In this document: piece after piece, positions 44,222-52,976 of the stretch | Layout: the number at the start of each line of letters is the position of its first letter | How positions within the stretch are numbered: the first letter of the stretch is position 1 | Assembly (NCBI GenBank): GCA_016720075.1 | Contig: JADJXW010000001.1 | Location: 496,001 to 560,000 of the forward strand | Source: Pseudomonadota bacterium | Lineage (GTDB): Bacteria > Pseudomonadota > Gammaproteobacteria > Steroidobacterales > Steroidobacteraceae | Reading direction: 5' to 3' | Length of the DNA stretch: 64,000 bases | Made by a program: the position numbers and the translations under genes | The notes under the pieces: generated by a model | Told to the model about the DNA's origin: nothing | The model's database searches: none | What the model saw: the letters and a program-made list of their open reading frames with translations, nothing else

Positions 44222-44965
44222 CTACTGCCTGCCGTCGCGGCTCCAGTACTGATAGGGCGACATGCCCTCGGCCAGCAACGTGGTATCGAAGAACACGATG
44301 TGCCGCGGCGTGATGCGCTGGATGTCGAAGCGCCGGACTGCGCGTTCCTCGGATATGCGAACCAGCTCGTATTTCTTCAGGATGGGCATGAACCGGGCAT
44401 CCTTTGAAGTGATGACTTCCGAGGTGCCGTCGATCTGGATGCTGAACCACTGGCGTGCGCCACCTTCGGCCACGGTCCAGCCATCGGCGCGCACAGCGCT
44501 GATATTGGGGTTGCGCTTCAGATGAGTGAGTTTCTCGGTGCCTTTCTCGGACACCGCATAGAAAACCCTTTCGTCCTTGTCGAGCACGAAATCGATCGTG
44601 GTGTTCGTGGGACGACCGCGGTGCACGGTTGCCATCGAGAATCGTTCGCGCCCGGGCAGGGCCTTCACCACGCGCTCCCAGATCTTGTCCTGGGTCAGGT
44701 GCGCGTAGTTGTTCCAGTACTGCCGGCTGGCCGTGGAGATGACGTCCGTGCCGAAAGTGACGGTGTGGCATTCCGAGCAGGTCCAACCCGGCGGAAAGCG
44801 GGGATGATCAGCGCTTCGCACCTGCTTCGGCGTGATGGCTGGGCCAGGCACCACCCGTCCGTCCTGCGCGATTTGTCGCGATGCCGCAGGCGGTTCGGCC
44901 GCGGCGGCGATGCAGCTGGCCAGCGCCAGAATGGCGAGAAGGCCCGGGGAAAACTGGCGCGACAT
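44222..44965 (-). CDS. Exported haem c-type (CxxCH) plus flavin-split-barrel protein
   Basis: This is a 247-residue exported protein. A signal peptide (LLAILALASCIAAAAEP) is followed by a single haem-c attachment motif CSECH at residues 63-67. The C-terminal 150 residues (SMATVHRGRPTNTTIDFVLD onward) look like a pyridoxamine-phosphate-oxidase-type flavin split barrel. The first 110 residues also hold a helical segment with W and Y. A haem and a flavin domain on one periplasmic chain is unusual. A single CxxCH may also bind a non-haem metal. The N-terminal Cys18 could be a lipobox (LASC). Function unassigned. Confidence 0.8.
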   Translation of the reverse strand: MSRQFSPGLLAILALASCIAAAAEPPAASRQIAQDGRVVPGPAITPKQVRSADHPRFPPGWTCSECHTVTFGTDVISTASRQYWNNYAHLTQDKIWERVVKALPGRERFSMATVHRGRPTNTTIDFVLDKDERVFYAVSEKGTEKLTHLKRNPNISAVRADGWTVAEGGARQWFSIQIDGTSEVITSKDARFMPILKKYELVRISEERAVRRFDIQRITPRHIVFFDTTLLAEGMSPYQYWSRDGRQ

Positions 44966-44981
44966 GAGTATTCCTGGCAGA

Positions 44982-45317
44982 TCAGGCTCCGATGGCCAGC
45001 CAGTTTACATCCACTCGCCATACGCGGGTGTGAAGCCAGGTGCCGAGCACGATATCAAAGCCCTCCGGCGACACATTCTCGACGCGGGAGGCGACGCGCG
45101 CCGAATCCTGGTTGGAAACGTCGAAGCCCGCGATGCCTAGGTGAACCAGCGGCGTGCTGGTGAACGCTCGCTCGAAGGCAACGCGGCTGCGGAACGATCG
45201 TTCAGGCGATCCGTGCGGCGCGTCGTCGAGAGTCCAACCTTCATTCAGGTAACCCAGTGTCTGGGATCCGGCAAGGAAATTCAGCGGAGTAATGGTCATG
45301 CTCATCGAGTGCGACAT
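44982..45317 (-). CDS. H-type lectin domain protein
   Basis: This is a protein of about 111 residues that is almost entirely one H-type lectin domain. The pattern is FRSRVAFERAFTSTPLVHLG, then GIAGFDVSN, VASRVENVSPEGFDIVLGTW and VWRVDVNWLAIG, with the terminal WLAIG characteristic of the family that binds N-acetylgalactosamine in snail lectins and discoidins. ATG 45317 is preferred because GGAAG lies about 7 bases upstream; ATGs at 45305 and 45299 would be shorter alternatives. No signal peptide is evident, so the ligand and location are unknown. The gap 45318-45419 has no gene. Confidence 0.8.
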   Translation of the reverse strand: MSHSMSMTITPLNFLAGSQTLGYLNEGWTLDDAPHGSPERSFRSRVAFERAFTSTPLVHLGIAGFDVSNQDSARVASRVENVSPEGFDIVLGTWLHTRVWRVDVNWLAIGA

Positions 45318-45419
45318 CCAGTCTTCCGGGTGGGGAAGAAGAGGATGCCGCACGCGACGCCGCCTCGCCATTGAATCGCGCAGCACCTGCAGTGGTTTGC
45401 AGTCGCACCTATCCTTCTG

Positions 45420-46712
45420 TCAGTCCGCGATGGCCTGGTACACCAGGGTCTCGAACTGCGCCGCCATGCCGGGGCCGTCGGGCGCTCCCATCTTCTGGAT
45501 CATGAAGACCGCCACGAGATCCTCGGAGCGATCGACGAAGAAATGCGTGCCCGCGGCACCCGACCAGCCGAATGTTCCCGCCGAGGTGAGATTGCCGGCC
45601 TGGGCCGGATTGGTGACCACGCGCACGCCAAGGCCATAACCTTCGCCCCGCGCGGTGCCGCCGCCGGCTGCACCACGCGCTACGCCTTCGGGCAGATGGT
45701 TCGAATCCATGAGGTCTACCGTCTTGCGCGACAGCAGTCGAACTCCGTCGAGCTCGCCGGAGTTCACCAGCAGCTGCGCGAAGCGACCATAGTCGGCCGC
45801 CGTGGCGGAGATGCTGAATCCGCCGAGTACCCTGGTGGCCGCTCCCGGTGCGTCCAGCGCGCCCGTGGGCGTGAGTTTGCCTTCGGGGTTCACCCCGTAG
45901 ATGACGGCGAACCGGTCCTTGGCTGAATCGGGACGCCCGAAAAACATGTGTTCGAGCTTCAGCGGCTGGAAGATGCGCGTGCGGACAAATTCATCGAAGG
46001 GCACGCCGGCCAAGACCTCGACCAGCCGCGCCTGCACATCATGCGACACGGAGTAGATCCACTGCGTGCCGGGTTCGTAGGCCAGCGGCAGCGTGCCCAG
46101 GCGCTGGGTGAGATCCGCCAGCGTGCCACCCAGCACGCTGGCCTCGCGATAGGCCTTGTCGATGCCGCGCGTGCCTGCGGGCCCGTAGAGGAATCCGGCG
46201 GTATGCCGGAACACATCTTCAACAGTGGGTTGTCGGGCTGGATCCTTCAGGATCATGCGGCCGCCCGCGCCATCGCCGGCGTAGACCTTCAGGTTTGCCA
46301 GTTCCGGCAGATACTTCGCGATGGGGTCGGAAAGCTGGAAGCGACCCTCCTCGTACAGCATCAGCAGTGCGACGCTGGTGACGGGCTTGGTCATCGAATA
46401 CACGTAGAAGTATGAATCCATCGACATCGGGCGCTTCGCCTCGATATCGGCGAGGCCGTAGGCATCCTCGTGCACCACCTGCCCATGCCGCGAGATCCAG
46501 GTGACCACTCCGGCGATCTTTCCGTCGTCCACGAGCCGGTGGAAGTGATCGTCGAGGCGATTCAGTCGTTCTGTCGACATGCCGGCGATCTGCGCATGAG
46601 CAGTCGATTCCGGATCGACCCTCTGCTGGCACGCAGCAAGGCTTGCGACAGCCACCGCGCCAAGTGCAAGCACGTTGCGGACCCAGACGCCGCGGGCATT
46701 AATTTCAAGCAT
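45420..46712 (-). CDS. Serine hydrolase, class C beta-lactamase fold lipoprotein
   Basis: This is a 430-residue exported esterase or peptidase-like enzyme. A lipobox LAAC (Cys28) predicts a lipoprotein. The catalytic SxxK motif is S106-M-T-K109 in YVYSMTKP. The tyrosine motif is YSVSHD, and the third motif appears as GWSGAAGTHF. This arrangement is that of family VIII esterases (EstB-like) and class C beta-lactamase relatives rather than true beta-lactamases. The start is ATG 46712, divergent from the kinase gene at 46766 with 53 bp between. Substrate unknown. Confidence 0.88.
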   Translation of the reverse strand: MLEINARGVWVRNVLALGAVAVASLAACQQRVDPESTAHAQIAGMSTERLNRLDDHFHRLVDDGKIAGVVTWISRHGQVVHEDAYGLADIEAKRPMSMDSYFYVYSMTKPVTSVALLMLYEEGRFQLSDPIAKYLPELANLKVYAGDGAGGRMILKDPARQPTVEDVFRHTAGFLYGPAGTRGIDKAYREASVLGGTLADLTQRLGTLPLAYEPGTQWIYSVSHDVQARLVEVLAGVPFDEFVRTRIFQPLKLEHMFFGRPDSAKDRFAVIYGVNPEGKLTPTGALDAPGAATRVLGGFSISATAADYGRFAQLLVNSGELDGVRLLSRKTVDLMDSNHLPEGVARGAAGGGTARGEGYGLGVRVVTNPAQAGNLTSAGTFGWSGAAGTHFFVDRSEDLVAVFMIQKMGAPDGPGMAAQFETLVYQAIAD

Positions 46713-46765
46713 GCTTCCCCCAGGTTTTCCAGCTGCGACAGCGTTGAACTGATAGAAAGACGATT

Positions 46766-48820
46766 ATGCATACGTCAGCGCCCGTGTATCCATCGCACGA
46801 GTACCCCCGCTGGGAGAACCTGGAGCAGCGGCTGGGTGGTCCGGTCCGGGCGCTGGTGCTGTTTGCCGTGCTCTACCTCCCGCTGCTGTGGCTGGATTAC
46901 GCGCTGCGCGAAACACCTGCCTCCGCTGCAGTCCTGCGGCCTTCCATCGGTCTGCTGCTGGTCTCGGTGTGGTTGTCCGGTTCCAGCCGCTGGCCGGCAC
47001 TGCTCGCGGTGCACACGGTCACGGCGTTGCTGGCCGGCTACTGGCTGGTGGAGCCGTTTGGGCCCAGCGCCATGTGCCTTGCGGTGCTGCCGGGCGCGGT
47101 TTCGGCCGGCGTGGCAGCAGCAGCCTTCCGGCTGCTGCTGCGCAGGCCGCTGGAAGTGCACGCAGGCCAGGTTCCGATTGCGCTGATCGGGGTGATAGTC
47201 GGGGCGCTGTGCGGCGCCGCCACTGCCACTGGTATCGCGCTGGGCGGACAGCTCGACCTGGCAATGTGGCTGCGTGCGTTGGCCGACAGTTCCGCCGAGC
47301 ATGCGCTGGGAGCGCTGACAACGGGACCGATCGCGCTGACCTGGCTGCTGCACCTGCGATTCCGCATTCCCGAACTCGAGCTTCGATCAAGGCGCGAACT
47401 GGCATGGCTTGCCCTGTGGGTCATTGTTCCGGTGCTATTGGGATGGTTGTTCCTGCGCGGACCGAGCAGCTCACTGCTTCCTGTTCCCCTGCTGGCAGCG
47501 CCCGCCCTGATCCTGGCCAGCCTGCGGTTGCCGCCGCGATGGGCGGTGCTCCTGGCGGCGCTGTTCGTGCTGCCTTTCTCGCTGCTGGCCGTGTCGCGGG
47601 AGGCGCCGTATTCCGTGGCCGACCCGGCCGTGCGCATCGGACTGCAGCAGATGCTGGCCGGCATCTTCGTCGTGGTGCCGTTTATTCTGTCGGTGGGCAT
47701 CGCGCAGTTGCGCATGACCCTGTCTTCGCTGGCCCGCAGCGAGCATCGCTATCGCAGCTTCGTGCATCTGAGCCGGGAAATGGTCTGGCGGCTTGAAGTG
47801 GAGCCACCCATGCCGCTGGATATTCCCAGGCAGCAGCAGCTGCGGTGGCTTCGCGCCCATGCCCGAGTGGCCGAGAGCAGCCTCGCGCATGGCCGGCATG
47901 GCGGCCCGGATCAAGACGATTCCCTGCGTGACTGGTGGAGTCATGCGCCGTGGGGCGCGGAATTCGAGCGTCGCCTGGAAACTGCCGCGGACGGCGGATT
48001 CGATATCGAGGAACTGAAATTCACGGCTTTGCACCAGGGGCGTCAGCACACGTATGTAGCGTCGATGCAGGCGGTCGTGGAGGTTGCGCATGTCTGGCGC
48101 TTCTGGGGTGTGGCCCGCGACGTTACCGAACTGGTCGACCTGAATGAGAGGCTGCTGGTGAACCAGGAGCGACTGCAGGCCTATGCGCGCAGGGTGTCGG
48201 AGGCGGAGGAGAAGGCGCGCCGCGCAACGGCGATCGACCTGCATGATGGCATCGGACAGACGCTGGTCGGGATGCAGATGATGGTGGACGTGGCCCGTCA
48301 GCACCCACCTGCGACGATGCAGCCGCTGCTGGGAGAGCTTGCCCTGCGGCTGCGCGAAGTGCAGGAAAACACCCGGCGGATGATCACCGACCTGAGTCCG
48401 CCGGGACTGTACGACCTCGGACTGGTGGCGGGCCTGGAGTGGCTGCGCCTGCAGCATGGCGAGCAAGATGGCCTGCGGGTCGATCTGCAGTGCGATGTCG
48501 ACGAGGCCATCATCCCGGTGGCTACCCGTGTGCTGGTGTTCCGGATCGTGCGGGAACTGCTGCGCAACGTGGTCCGGCACGCCGGCGTCACCCAGGCCCG
48601 TGTCGAAGTGCATGCCGACGGGCGCGCGCTGCGAGTGTCGGTCAGTGACGAGGGGCGCGGATTCGACAGCCGGCTGCGAGGATTCACCGACGGCAGCAGC
48701 GGCTTTGGATTGTGGAGCATCGCCGAGCGCGTCAGGGAGCAGGGCGCTCGCCTCGAAGTTCGCGCCGAAGTCGGGCGCGGCGCCCGGTTCGAGTTCGAGA
48801 TACCGCTGCAGGCTGCGTGA
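46766..48820 (+). CDS. MASE1-type membrane histidine kinase (HisKA_3, NarX/UhpB-like)
   Basis: This is a 684-residue sensor kinase. The first 310 residues carry about eight hydrophobic helices (a MASE1-like sensor domain), followed by a PAS-like region (SEHRYRSFVHLSREMVWRLE). A coiled region leads to the dimerisation/phosphoacceptor motif DLHDGIGQT with H493. The ATPase domain follows: RELLRNVVRHA (N box), VSDEGRGFD and GFGLWSIAERV. No response regulator is adjacent, so it is an orphan kinase. ATG 46766 lies 53 bp from the divergent serine hydrolase gene. It ends 1 bp from the convergent substrate-binding protein gene. Confidence 0.9.
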   Translation: MHTSAPVYPSHEYPRWENLEQRLGGPVRALVLFAVLYLPLLWLDYALRETPASAAVLRPSIGLLLVSVWLSGSSRWPALLAVHTVTALLAGYWLVEPFGPSAMCLAVLPGAVSAGVAAAAFRLLLRRPLEVHAGQVPIALIGVIVGALCGAATATGIALGGQLDLAMWLRALADSSAEHALGALTTGPIALTWLLHLRFRIPELELRSRRELAWLALWVIVPVLLGWLFLRGPSSSLLPVPLLAAPALILASLRLPPRWAVLLAALFVLPFSLLAVSREAPYSVADPAVRIGLQQMLAGIFVVVPFILSVGIAQLRMTLSSLARSEHRYRSFVHLSREMVWRLEVEPPMPLDIPRQQQLRWLRAHARVAESSLAHGRHGGPDQDDSLRDWWSHAPWGAEFERRLETAADGGFDIEELKFTALHQGRQHTYVASMQAVVEVAHVWRFWGVARDVTELVDLNERLLVNQERLQAYARRVSEAEEKARRATAIDLHDGIGQTLVGMQMMVDVARQHPPATMQPLLGELALRLREVQENTRRMITDLSPPGLYDLGLVAGLEWLRLQHGEQDGLRVDLQCDVDEAIIPVATRVLVFRIVRELLRNVVRHAGVTQARVEVHADGRALRVSVSDEGRGFDSRLRGFTDGSSGFGLWSIAERVREQGARLEVRAEVGRGARFEFEIPLQAA

Positions 48821-48821
48821 T

Positions 48822-49838
48822 CTACCTGGACTTCAGCGCCTCTTCAACCACACTGCGATCAATGAACTTCGCCAGCTCTGCCCGGCTGCGCGGCGCGCGA
48901 TTGGCCGTCCTGGCAAGCCACTGTTCCTCCACTTCCAGCACATCCAGCATGTCCGGAATGATATGCACCGGAAACTCGGTCTCCGGCCACCCCCGTCCGA
49001 TCTGCTCGACACTGAAGCCGATCACGCTGGAAATGCCCGGCAGATAGGGCGCGGGGTTCTTCTTCAACGCCTCGCTGGCATCGGCGACCGCGCGCACGAA
49101 AGCAACGATGGCGCGTCGCTTGGCGGGATCAGCCAGGTCGCGCGCGCGCGCGTTGAGGTTGAAGGCTTCGCGATAAACGCTGCGATCCTGCAGCATGACG
49201 GCATCTGAGCCCAGCAGATCCATCGCCATCGCGGGCTCCGGCTCGAATGTGGCCATGACGTCGGCTTCGCCGCGGGCCAGTGCCTCCGCCATGCGGAACT
49301 TGCTCGCGACAGGCGCCGGCTGGCCCGCCGGAGCCTGGACGGGAGGCAGGCTCACCAGCGTGACATCTTCTTCCTTCAATCCTGCACTGCGCAGCATCGC
49401 CACGAGGTAGTACTGCGCCGATGTCTGGCGTGGCACCAGCACGCGCTTGCCCTTCAGGTCTGAAAGCCTGCTGATGCCTGATGAGCGCCTTGCGACCAGC
49501 CGATAGAAGCTCTCTGAAACGGTCATGATGATGCGCAGGTCAGGATTGGTTACCGATTCGCGCAGCAGCTGGGTTTCCGCATTGGTCGCCAGGTCCGCCG
49601 CACCGGAAGTGATGCTGACGACTCCTCCGGCGGGAACTTCAAGCTTGACCGGATAGAAGTGGCTGGCGGCCACCAGCACGGGTGACAGTTCGATCCACCT
49701 CGCGCCGGCGACGCGGATGGGCGCCAGCGGCGTTTCGTCCGCCGGCAACGCCGGAGATGCTGCGCAACCCTGCAGCAGCAGCGCGGCACAGGCCAGGAAC
49801 GCCGCCGCAACGGCGTTGCTGCCGCGCATCCCGGTCAC
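48822..49838 (-). CDS. Solitary ABC-type substrate-binding lipoprotein (NMT1/SsuA-like)
   Basis: This is a 338-residue periplasmic binding protein with a lipobox LLQGC (about Cys25). The fold pattern IRVAGARWIELSPVLVAASH, then ISRLSDLKGKRVLVPRQTSA and LARGEADVMATFEPEPAMAM, matches the NMT1/SsuA/ThiY group of aliphatic sulfonate, nitrate or thiamine-precursor binding proteins. No permease or ATPase genes are next to it, so it may feed a transporter elsewhere or serve as a sensor. The start overlaps the upstream lipoprotein gene by four bases (ATGA). Confidence 0.85.
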   Translation of the reverse strand: MTGMRGSNAVAAAFLACAALLLQGCAASPALPADETPLAPIRVAGARWIELSPVLVAASHFYPVKLEVPAGGVVSITSGAADLATNAETQLLRESVTNPDLRIIMTVSESFYRLVARRSSGISRLSDLKGKRVLVPRQTSAQYYLVAMLRSAGLKEEDVTLVSLPPVQAPAGQPAPVASKFRMAEALARGEADVMATFEPEPAMAMDLLGSDAVMLQDRSVYREAFNLNARARDLADPAKRRAIVAFVRAVADASEALKKNPAPYLPGISSVIGFSVEQIGRGWPETEFPVHIIPDMLDVLEVEEQWLARTANRAPRSRAELAKFIDRSVVEEALKSR

Positions 49839-50920
49839 TCCCAGCCCGTGGGGGAGTTCAGCGGTGCCGTGAAGCCCATGGCTTCGATTTCATGGATCAG
49901 GCCGTCAGCCCCCACCTTGTAGATATGCGCCGCGGGCAGGTCGAATGGCGCGAACGGCATGTTCTGCTTGTTGCGCTCGATCAGCGTGCCGTCCATCGCC
50001 TTGACCTGGTAGGGCAGGTTGGTCATGGGATGCCGGAAATGCGAGAGACCCATCACGAGGCCGGTCTGGGGATCCGCCGCAAACACGCGACGGTTCTCGA
50101 TCCTGTCGATGTACTGGAATGTATTGGTGGTCAGTTGCTGGCGGCAGTCGCGCGCCACCTTCGGCTGCGCCGCGGCGCCCGGAATGGCGGGGGCCGTGGA
50201 GGGCTGGCTGCTGGCCGTGATCATGCCGTTCTCATGGCGCTCGCAGTCGGCCGCGAAGGGCGACAGCTCTCCATTGTTGTCATCGAGCGCGTCGTAGTAC
50301 GAGAGTCCGATCTTGACCAGCTCGTCATGCGATTTGCGCTGCGCGGCGGGAATCTCGGTGAAGATGCCGGGACGCGGTGACTGCAGGTTCACCATTTGCG
50401 GTTCACGCACGCCGGAGAGCAGGTGCTCGGCCTGGGTAATCTTGCCCTTTGCGTCGAGCTGCAGGCGGATGGCGATGATGGCCGGTTGCTCGACCGGGGG
50501 GTTCTTCTGTGCGAACTCGGCGCGTTGTTCCGGGGAAGAACCCTGCGGAGCCTGCGCCGGCCCCATCCAGGTCACCATGGCCAGGTATCCCACCGACTGG
50601 TTGATCTCGTCGGGCACATGGATGGCAAAGGTGGAGGGGCCCTTCACGATGCTCTGCCACAGGCCTTCGCCCGGTTTCATCTTCGTCACGTTCTCGACGT
50701 AGGCGATTCCCTCGGCGAGGGGCGCCTTCGAGACGTCGTGGGCGACCAGCGCGGCGAAATAGGTGTCGGCGACGCCGATGAGGCATTGGCGGTCACAGGT
50801 GGTGGCTGCCGTGGCGGCCGGACCTGTGGCATCGGGAGTCCGGTTGCAGGCGGCCAGTGTCATGAGACCCAGTGCGGCGCTCGCAGCCGCGACGAGCCGG
50901 GTTGAAGTCGAGGCAATCAT
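49835..50920 (-). CDS. Exported lipoprotein of unknown function (DUF8021-like)
   Basis: This is a 361-residue predicted lipoprotein with lipobox LAAC (Cys25). The mature N-terminus CDRQCLIGVADTYFAALVAH begins a cystatin- or NTF2-like domain. Later blocks include FAADCERHENG and FQYIDRIENRRVFAADPQTG, and cysteine pairs suggest disulfides. The C-terminal HIYKVGADGLIHEIEAMGFT is reminiscent of DUF8021 and SnoaL-like proteins; I am unsure of the family. The start is ATG 50920, 9 bases after the stop of the next exported protein gene. Cotranscribed with the binding protein. Confidence 0.75.
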   Translation of the reverse strand: MIASTSTRLVAAASAALGLMTLAACNRTPDATGPAATAATTCDRQCLIGVADTYFAALVAHDVSKAPLAEGIAYVENVTKMKPGEGLWQSIVKGPSTFAIHVPDEINQSVGYLAMVTWMGPAQAPQGSSPEQRAEFAQKNPPVEQPAIIAIRLQLDAKGKITQAEHLLSGVREPQMVNLQSPRPGIFTEIPAAQRKSHDELVKIGLSYYDALDDNNGELSPFAADCERHENGMITASSQPSTAPAIPGAAAQPKVARDCRQQLTTNTFQYIDRIENRRVFAADPQTGLVMGLSHFRHPMTNLPYQVKAMDGTLIERNKQNMPFAPFDLPAAHIYKVGADGLIHEIEAMGFTAPLNSPTGWE

Positions 50921-50929
50921 GGCGTCCCC

Positions 50930-52288
50930 TTACTTGCTGAAATCGAAGATGGAGTCTTCCGCCGGGCGCTGCATTCCCTTTTCGAAATGCTCTTCCCATA
51001 TCTGTGCCCAGGGTCGGCCGTACATGTCGGGCAACTCGTACTCGAAACGCGCACCCGGTGATTTTGGTGTGGCGATGCCCTTGATCGGGAAGATGTGCGG
51101 GACACATTCCATGTAGACCAGTGGATCGTTCTCGTTCAGCCGGCCCTTGCGCTTCCAGGTCTGGACGATGCGCACGGGTTCCACCAGCGCCTCGTCATCG
51201 TAGAGCACGGTCTCGTGCTTGATGCCGATGAGTTTGCCGGCCTTGTCCTTGAGCGGCGTATAGATTTCGACGCTCTGCAGGTGGCTGCTGAATTCGGCCC
51301 CGCCATGATTGAGCCAGCCCTGGATATTGGAGGTCCAGGAGATCAACGCCTCGCCGTCCCAGTGGCCGATGGATTCCCCGAACCACTGCGGCACCGCCGG
51401 CCCCAGGCGCGCAACGCCATCGGATTCGATGAACTGGCTGCCGATGTGGATCTGGGTCACCAGCGTCTTGGCGGAGTTGCGGATGTCCAGCACCAGGTCC
51501 GGCGAGACCACCAGGTTGATGCGGTTGCCACCGTACTGCGCGAAACGGCGCATGAATCCATCCGGCCAGCAGTACTGCCCCGGCCATTGCGGCGCGTTGT
51601 TGGCCGAGTAGTGATACATCTGCTGCACGAACCGCTTCTGGTACTCGGGAGTCAGTAGCGACAGATAGGTGGGAATCTGCAGCGAGGCGCCGTAGTACCA
51701 GGTGGAGGTCTTGGTTTTGTCGCGATCGTACTGGCCGCTCCAGTCGGGCAACTCGGCCGGGCCGGGTCTAAGCGTTGACCCGCGCTGCCTGGCTTCCTGC
51801 AGCAGGGCCTTGTAGTGCTCGGCGGCCGTCTTGAATGGATAGGGGCTGACGATGTGGTTGCGCGGGTAGTCGCGATCACAGAAACCCCAGGCTGCGGTTC
51901 GCGGCGGATCATCGCCGATGAGCGGCACCTCGTAGGCGCCCCAGATCTGCTCGAGGCCCACGGGCGAGTTGCAGCGGTAGTAGCGGGGATCCGACCACAG
52001 CTCGCGATCCTGGTAGAAATCCTTCGAGCTGAAGATGTCGTGGGGCAGCGGCTGCACGCCCTTCGGTATGGCGCCGTCACGCGCCGCGAAGATCGGGGGG
52101 TGTTCGGGTGGAACGCCCGCGCCAGCCCACATTCCCTTGCCCTCGGAGCCGACGATGGCCGGGGCGGGCGGCGGGTCGGCGGCGCCTCGCCCGATGCTGG
52201 CCGTGGGCGGTGGAGGCGTGCAGGCGCCGAGCGTGGCAACGGCGACAAGCGCGCGCAGAATATGCCGTATCGTGTTGGCGCCCCCCAT
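50930..52288 (-). CDS. Exported lipoprotein, paralogue of 56207-57406
   Basis: This is a 452-residue predicted lipoprotein (lipobox TLGAC, about Cys23). Conserved blocks are DIFSSKDFYQDRELWSDPRY, YRCNSPVGLEQIWGAYEVP, SPYPFKTAAEHYKALLQEAR, LSLLTPEYQKRFVQQMYHYS and WFGESIGHWDGEALISWTSN. All of these recur in the same order in the gene at 56207-57406. The segment with HWDGEALISW is related to the GRWEADTL motif of the genes at 40235 and 41212. It is the first gene of a minus-strand operon of three. Function unknown; abundant Trp, Tyr and His suggest a ligand-binding or catalytic exported protein. Confidence 0.78.
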   Translation of the reverse strand: MGGANTIRHILRALVAVATLGACTPPPPTASIGRGAADPPPAPAIVGSEGKGMWAGAGVPPEHPPIFAARDGAIPKGVQPLPHDIFSSKDFYQDRELWSDPRYYRCNSPVGLEQIWGAYEVPLIGDDPPRTAAWGFCDRDYPRNHIVSPYPFKTAAEHYKALLQEARQRGSTLRPGPAELPDWSGQYDRDKTKTSTWYYGASLQIPTYLSLLTPEYQKRFVQQMYHYSANNAPQWPGQYCWPDGFMRRFAQYGGNRINLVVSPDLVLDIRNSAKTLVTQIHIGSQFIESDGVARLGPAVPQWFGESIGHWDGEALISWTSNIQGWLNHGGAEFSSHLQSVEIYTPLKDKAGKLIGIKHETVLYDDEALVEPVRIVQTWKRKGRLNENDPLVYMECVPHIFPIKGIATPKSPGARFEYELPDMYGRPWAQIWEEHFEKGMQRPAEDSIFDFSK

Positions 52289-52352
52289 GGCTTGAATCTA
52301 ACCCCTGGCCGCGCCCAGTGGAATACTTTCGTCAGTCTCTTGCCCAGGAGGA

Positions 52353-52898
52353 ATGATGTCGAGATTCACAGGATCTGCCCGGATGGTTATGGCTTCTCTG
52401 GTGCTGATGGTCGGCGCCGGAGTGACCGCGAACGCGCTGGCAGCCGGGAAGCTCTCGGCCATGGATTACATCGAGATCCAGCAGCTCGTGAACCGGCTGA
52501 ATTTCGCGCTGGACTACTGCGGCAATGGTGGGCGCGATTTCGCTGCGCTGTTCACCGAGGACGGTGAGTACGTGGTCGATGACGGGGGCCAGCTGCGCTC
52601 CTTCCGTGGACCTGAGCAGCTGGCGGGACTGGCCGGAGGCCCGGATTGCGCCGTCACGCGAACAGCTCCCCGGATGCATCTCTCGCATCTGGCCGAAAGC
52701 CTGGTCATCGAACCCTCGGGCAAGGGCGCCAGAGGCACTTCATACGCCATCTATCCAGGACGCAAGGGCAAGGCCTTCCAGGCGGATGTGGCGGGGCAGG
52801 TGGGCCTGTATCACGACGAGTTCGTGCGCACGGCGAAAGGCTGGCGACTGAAACTCCGCCGCCACGAGGTTTCGCCGGAAGCCCCGGCTGCGAACTAG
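52353..52898 (+). CDS. Exported SnoaL/NTF2-like protein
   Basis: This is a 181-residue exported protein with a signal peptide (ASLVLMVGAGVTANALAAG). The NTF2-like fold follows: YIEIQQLVNRLNFALDYCGN, FAALFTEDGEYVV, and a C-terminal strand FVRTAKGWRLKLRR. Such SnoaL-type proteins include steroid isomerases and polyketide cyclases. An AGGAGG at 52346-52351 is a strong ribosome-binding site for either ATG 52353 or ATG 52356; the second gives better spacing. It converges on the receptor gene and shares the terminator at 52929-52958. Confidence 0.82.
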   Translation: MMSRFTGSARMVMASLVLMVGAGVTANALAAGKLSAMDYIEIQQLVNRLNFALDYCGNGGRDFAALFTEDGEYVVDDGGQLRSFRGPEQLAGLAGGPDCAVTRTAPRMHLSHLAESLVIEPSGKGARGTSYAIYPGRKGKAFQADVAGQVGLYHDEFVRTAKGWRLKLRRHEVSPEAPAAN

Positions 52899-52928
52899 CG
52901 CTCGCGCGGATACTCCACCAACGAAAAA

Positions 52929-52958
52929 GGGGCCGTGACCCTTGCGGATCACGGCCCC
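52929..52958. terminator. Bidirectional Rho-independent terminator
   Basis: A perfect 10-bp stem, GGGGCCGTGA (52929-52938) and TCACGGCCCC (52949-52958), encloses a 10-base loop. AAAAA at 52924-52928 gives a U run on the minus strand; on the plus strand only CGGTTT follows. It sits between the convergent genes ending at 52898 and 52977, so it most plausibly ends the receptor transcript and may also end the NTF2-like transcript. Confidence 0.85.
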
Positions 52959-52976
52959 TCGGTTTCGCTACCGGCG

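Noticed and set aside
45318..45386. Longer start for the H-type lectin protein
   Set aside because: The added residues are Arg/His/Pro rich and no ribosome-binding site precedes them.
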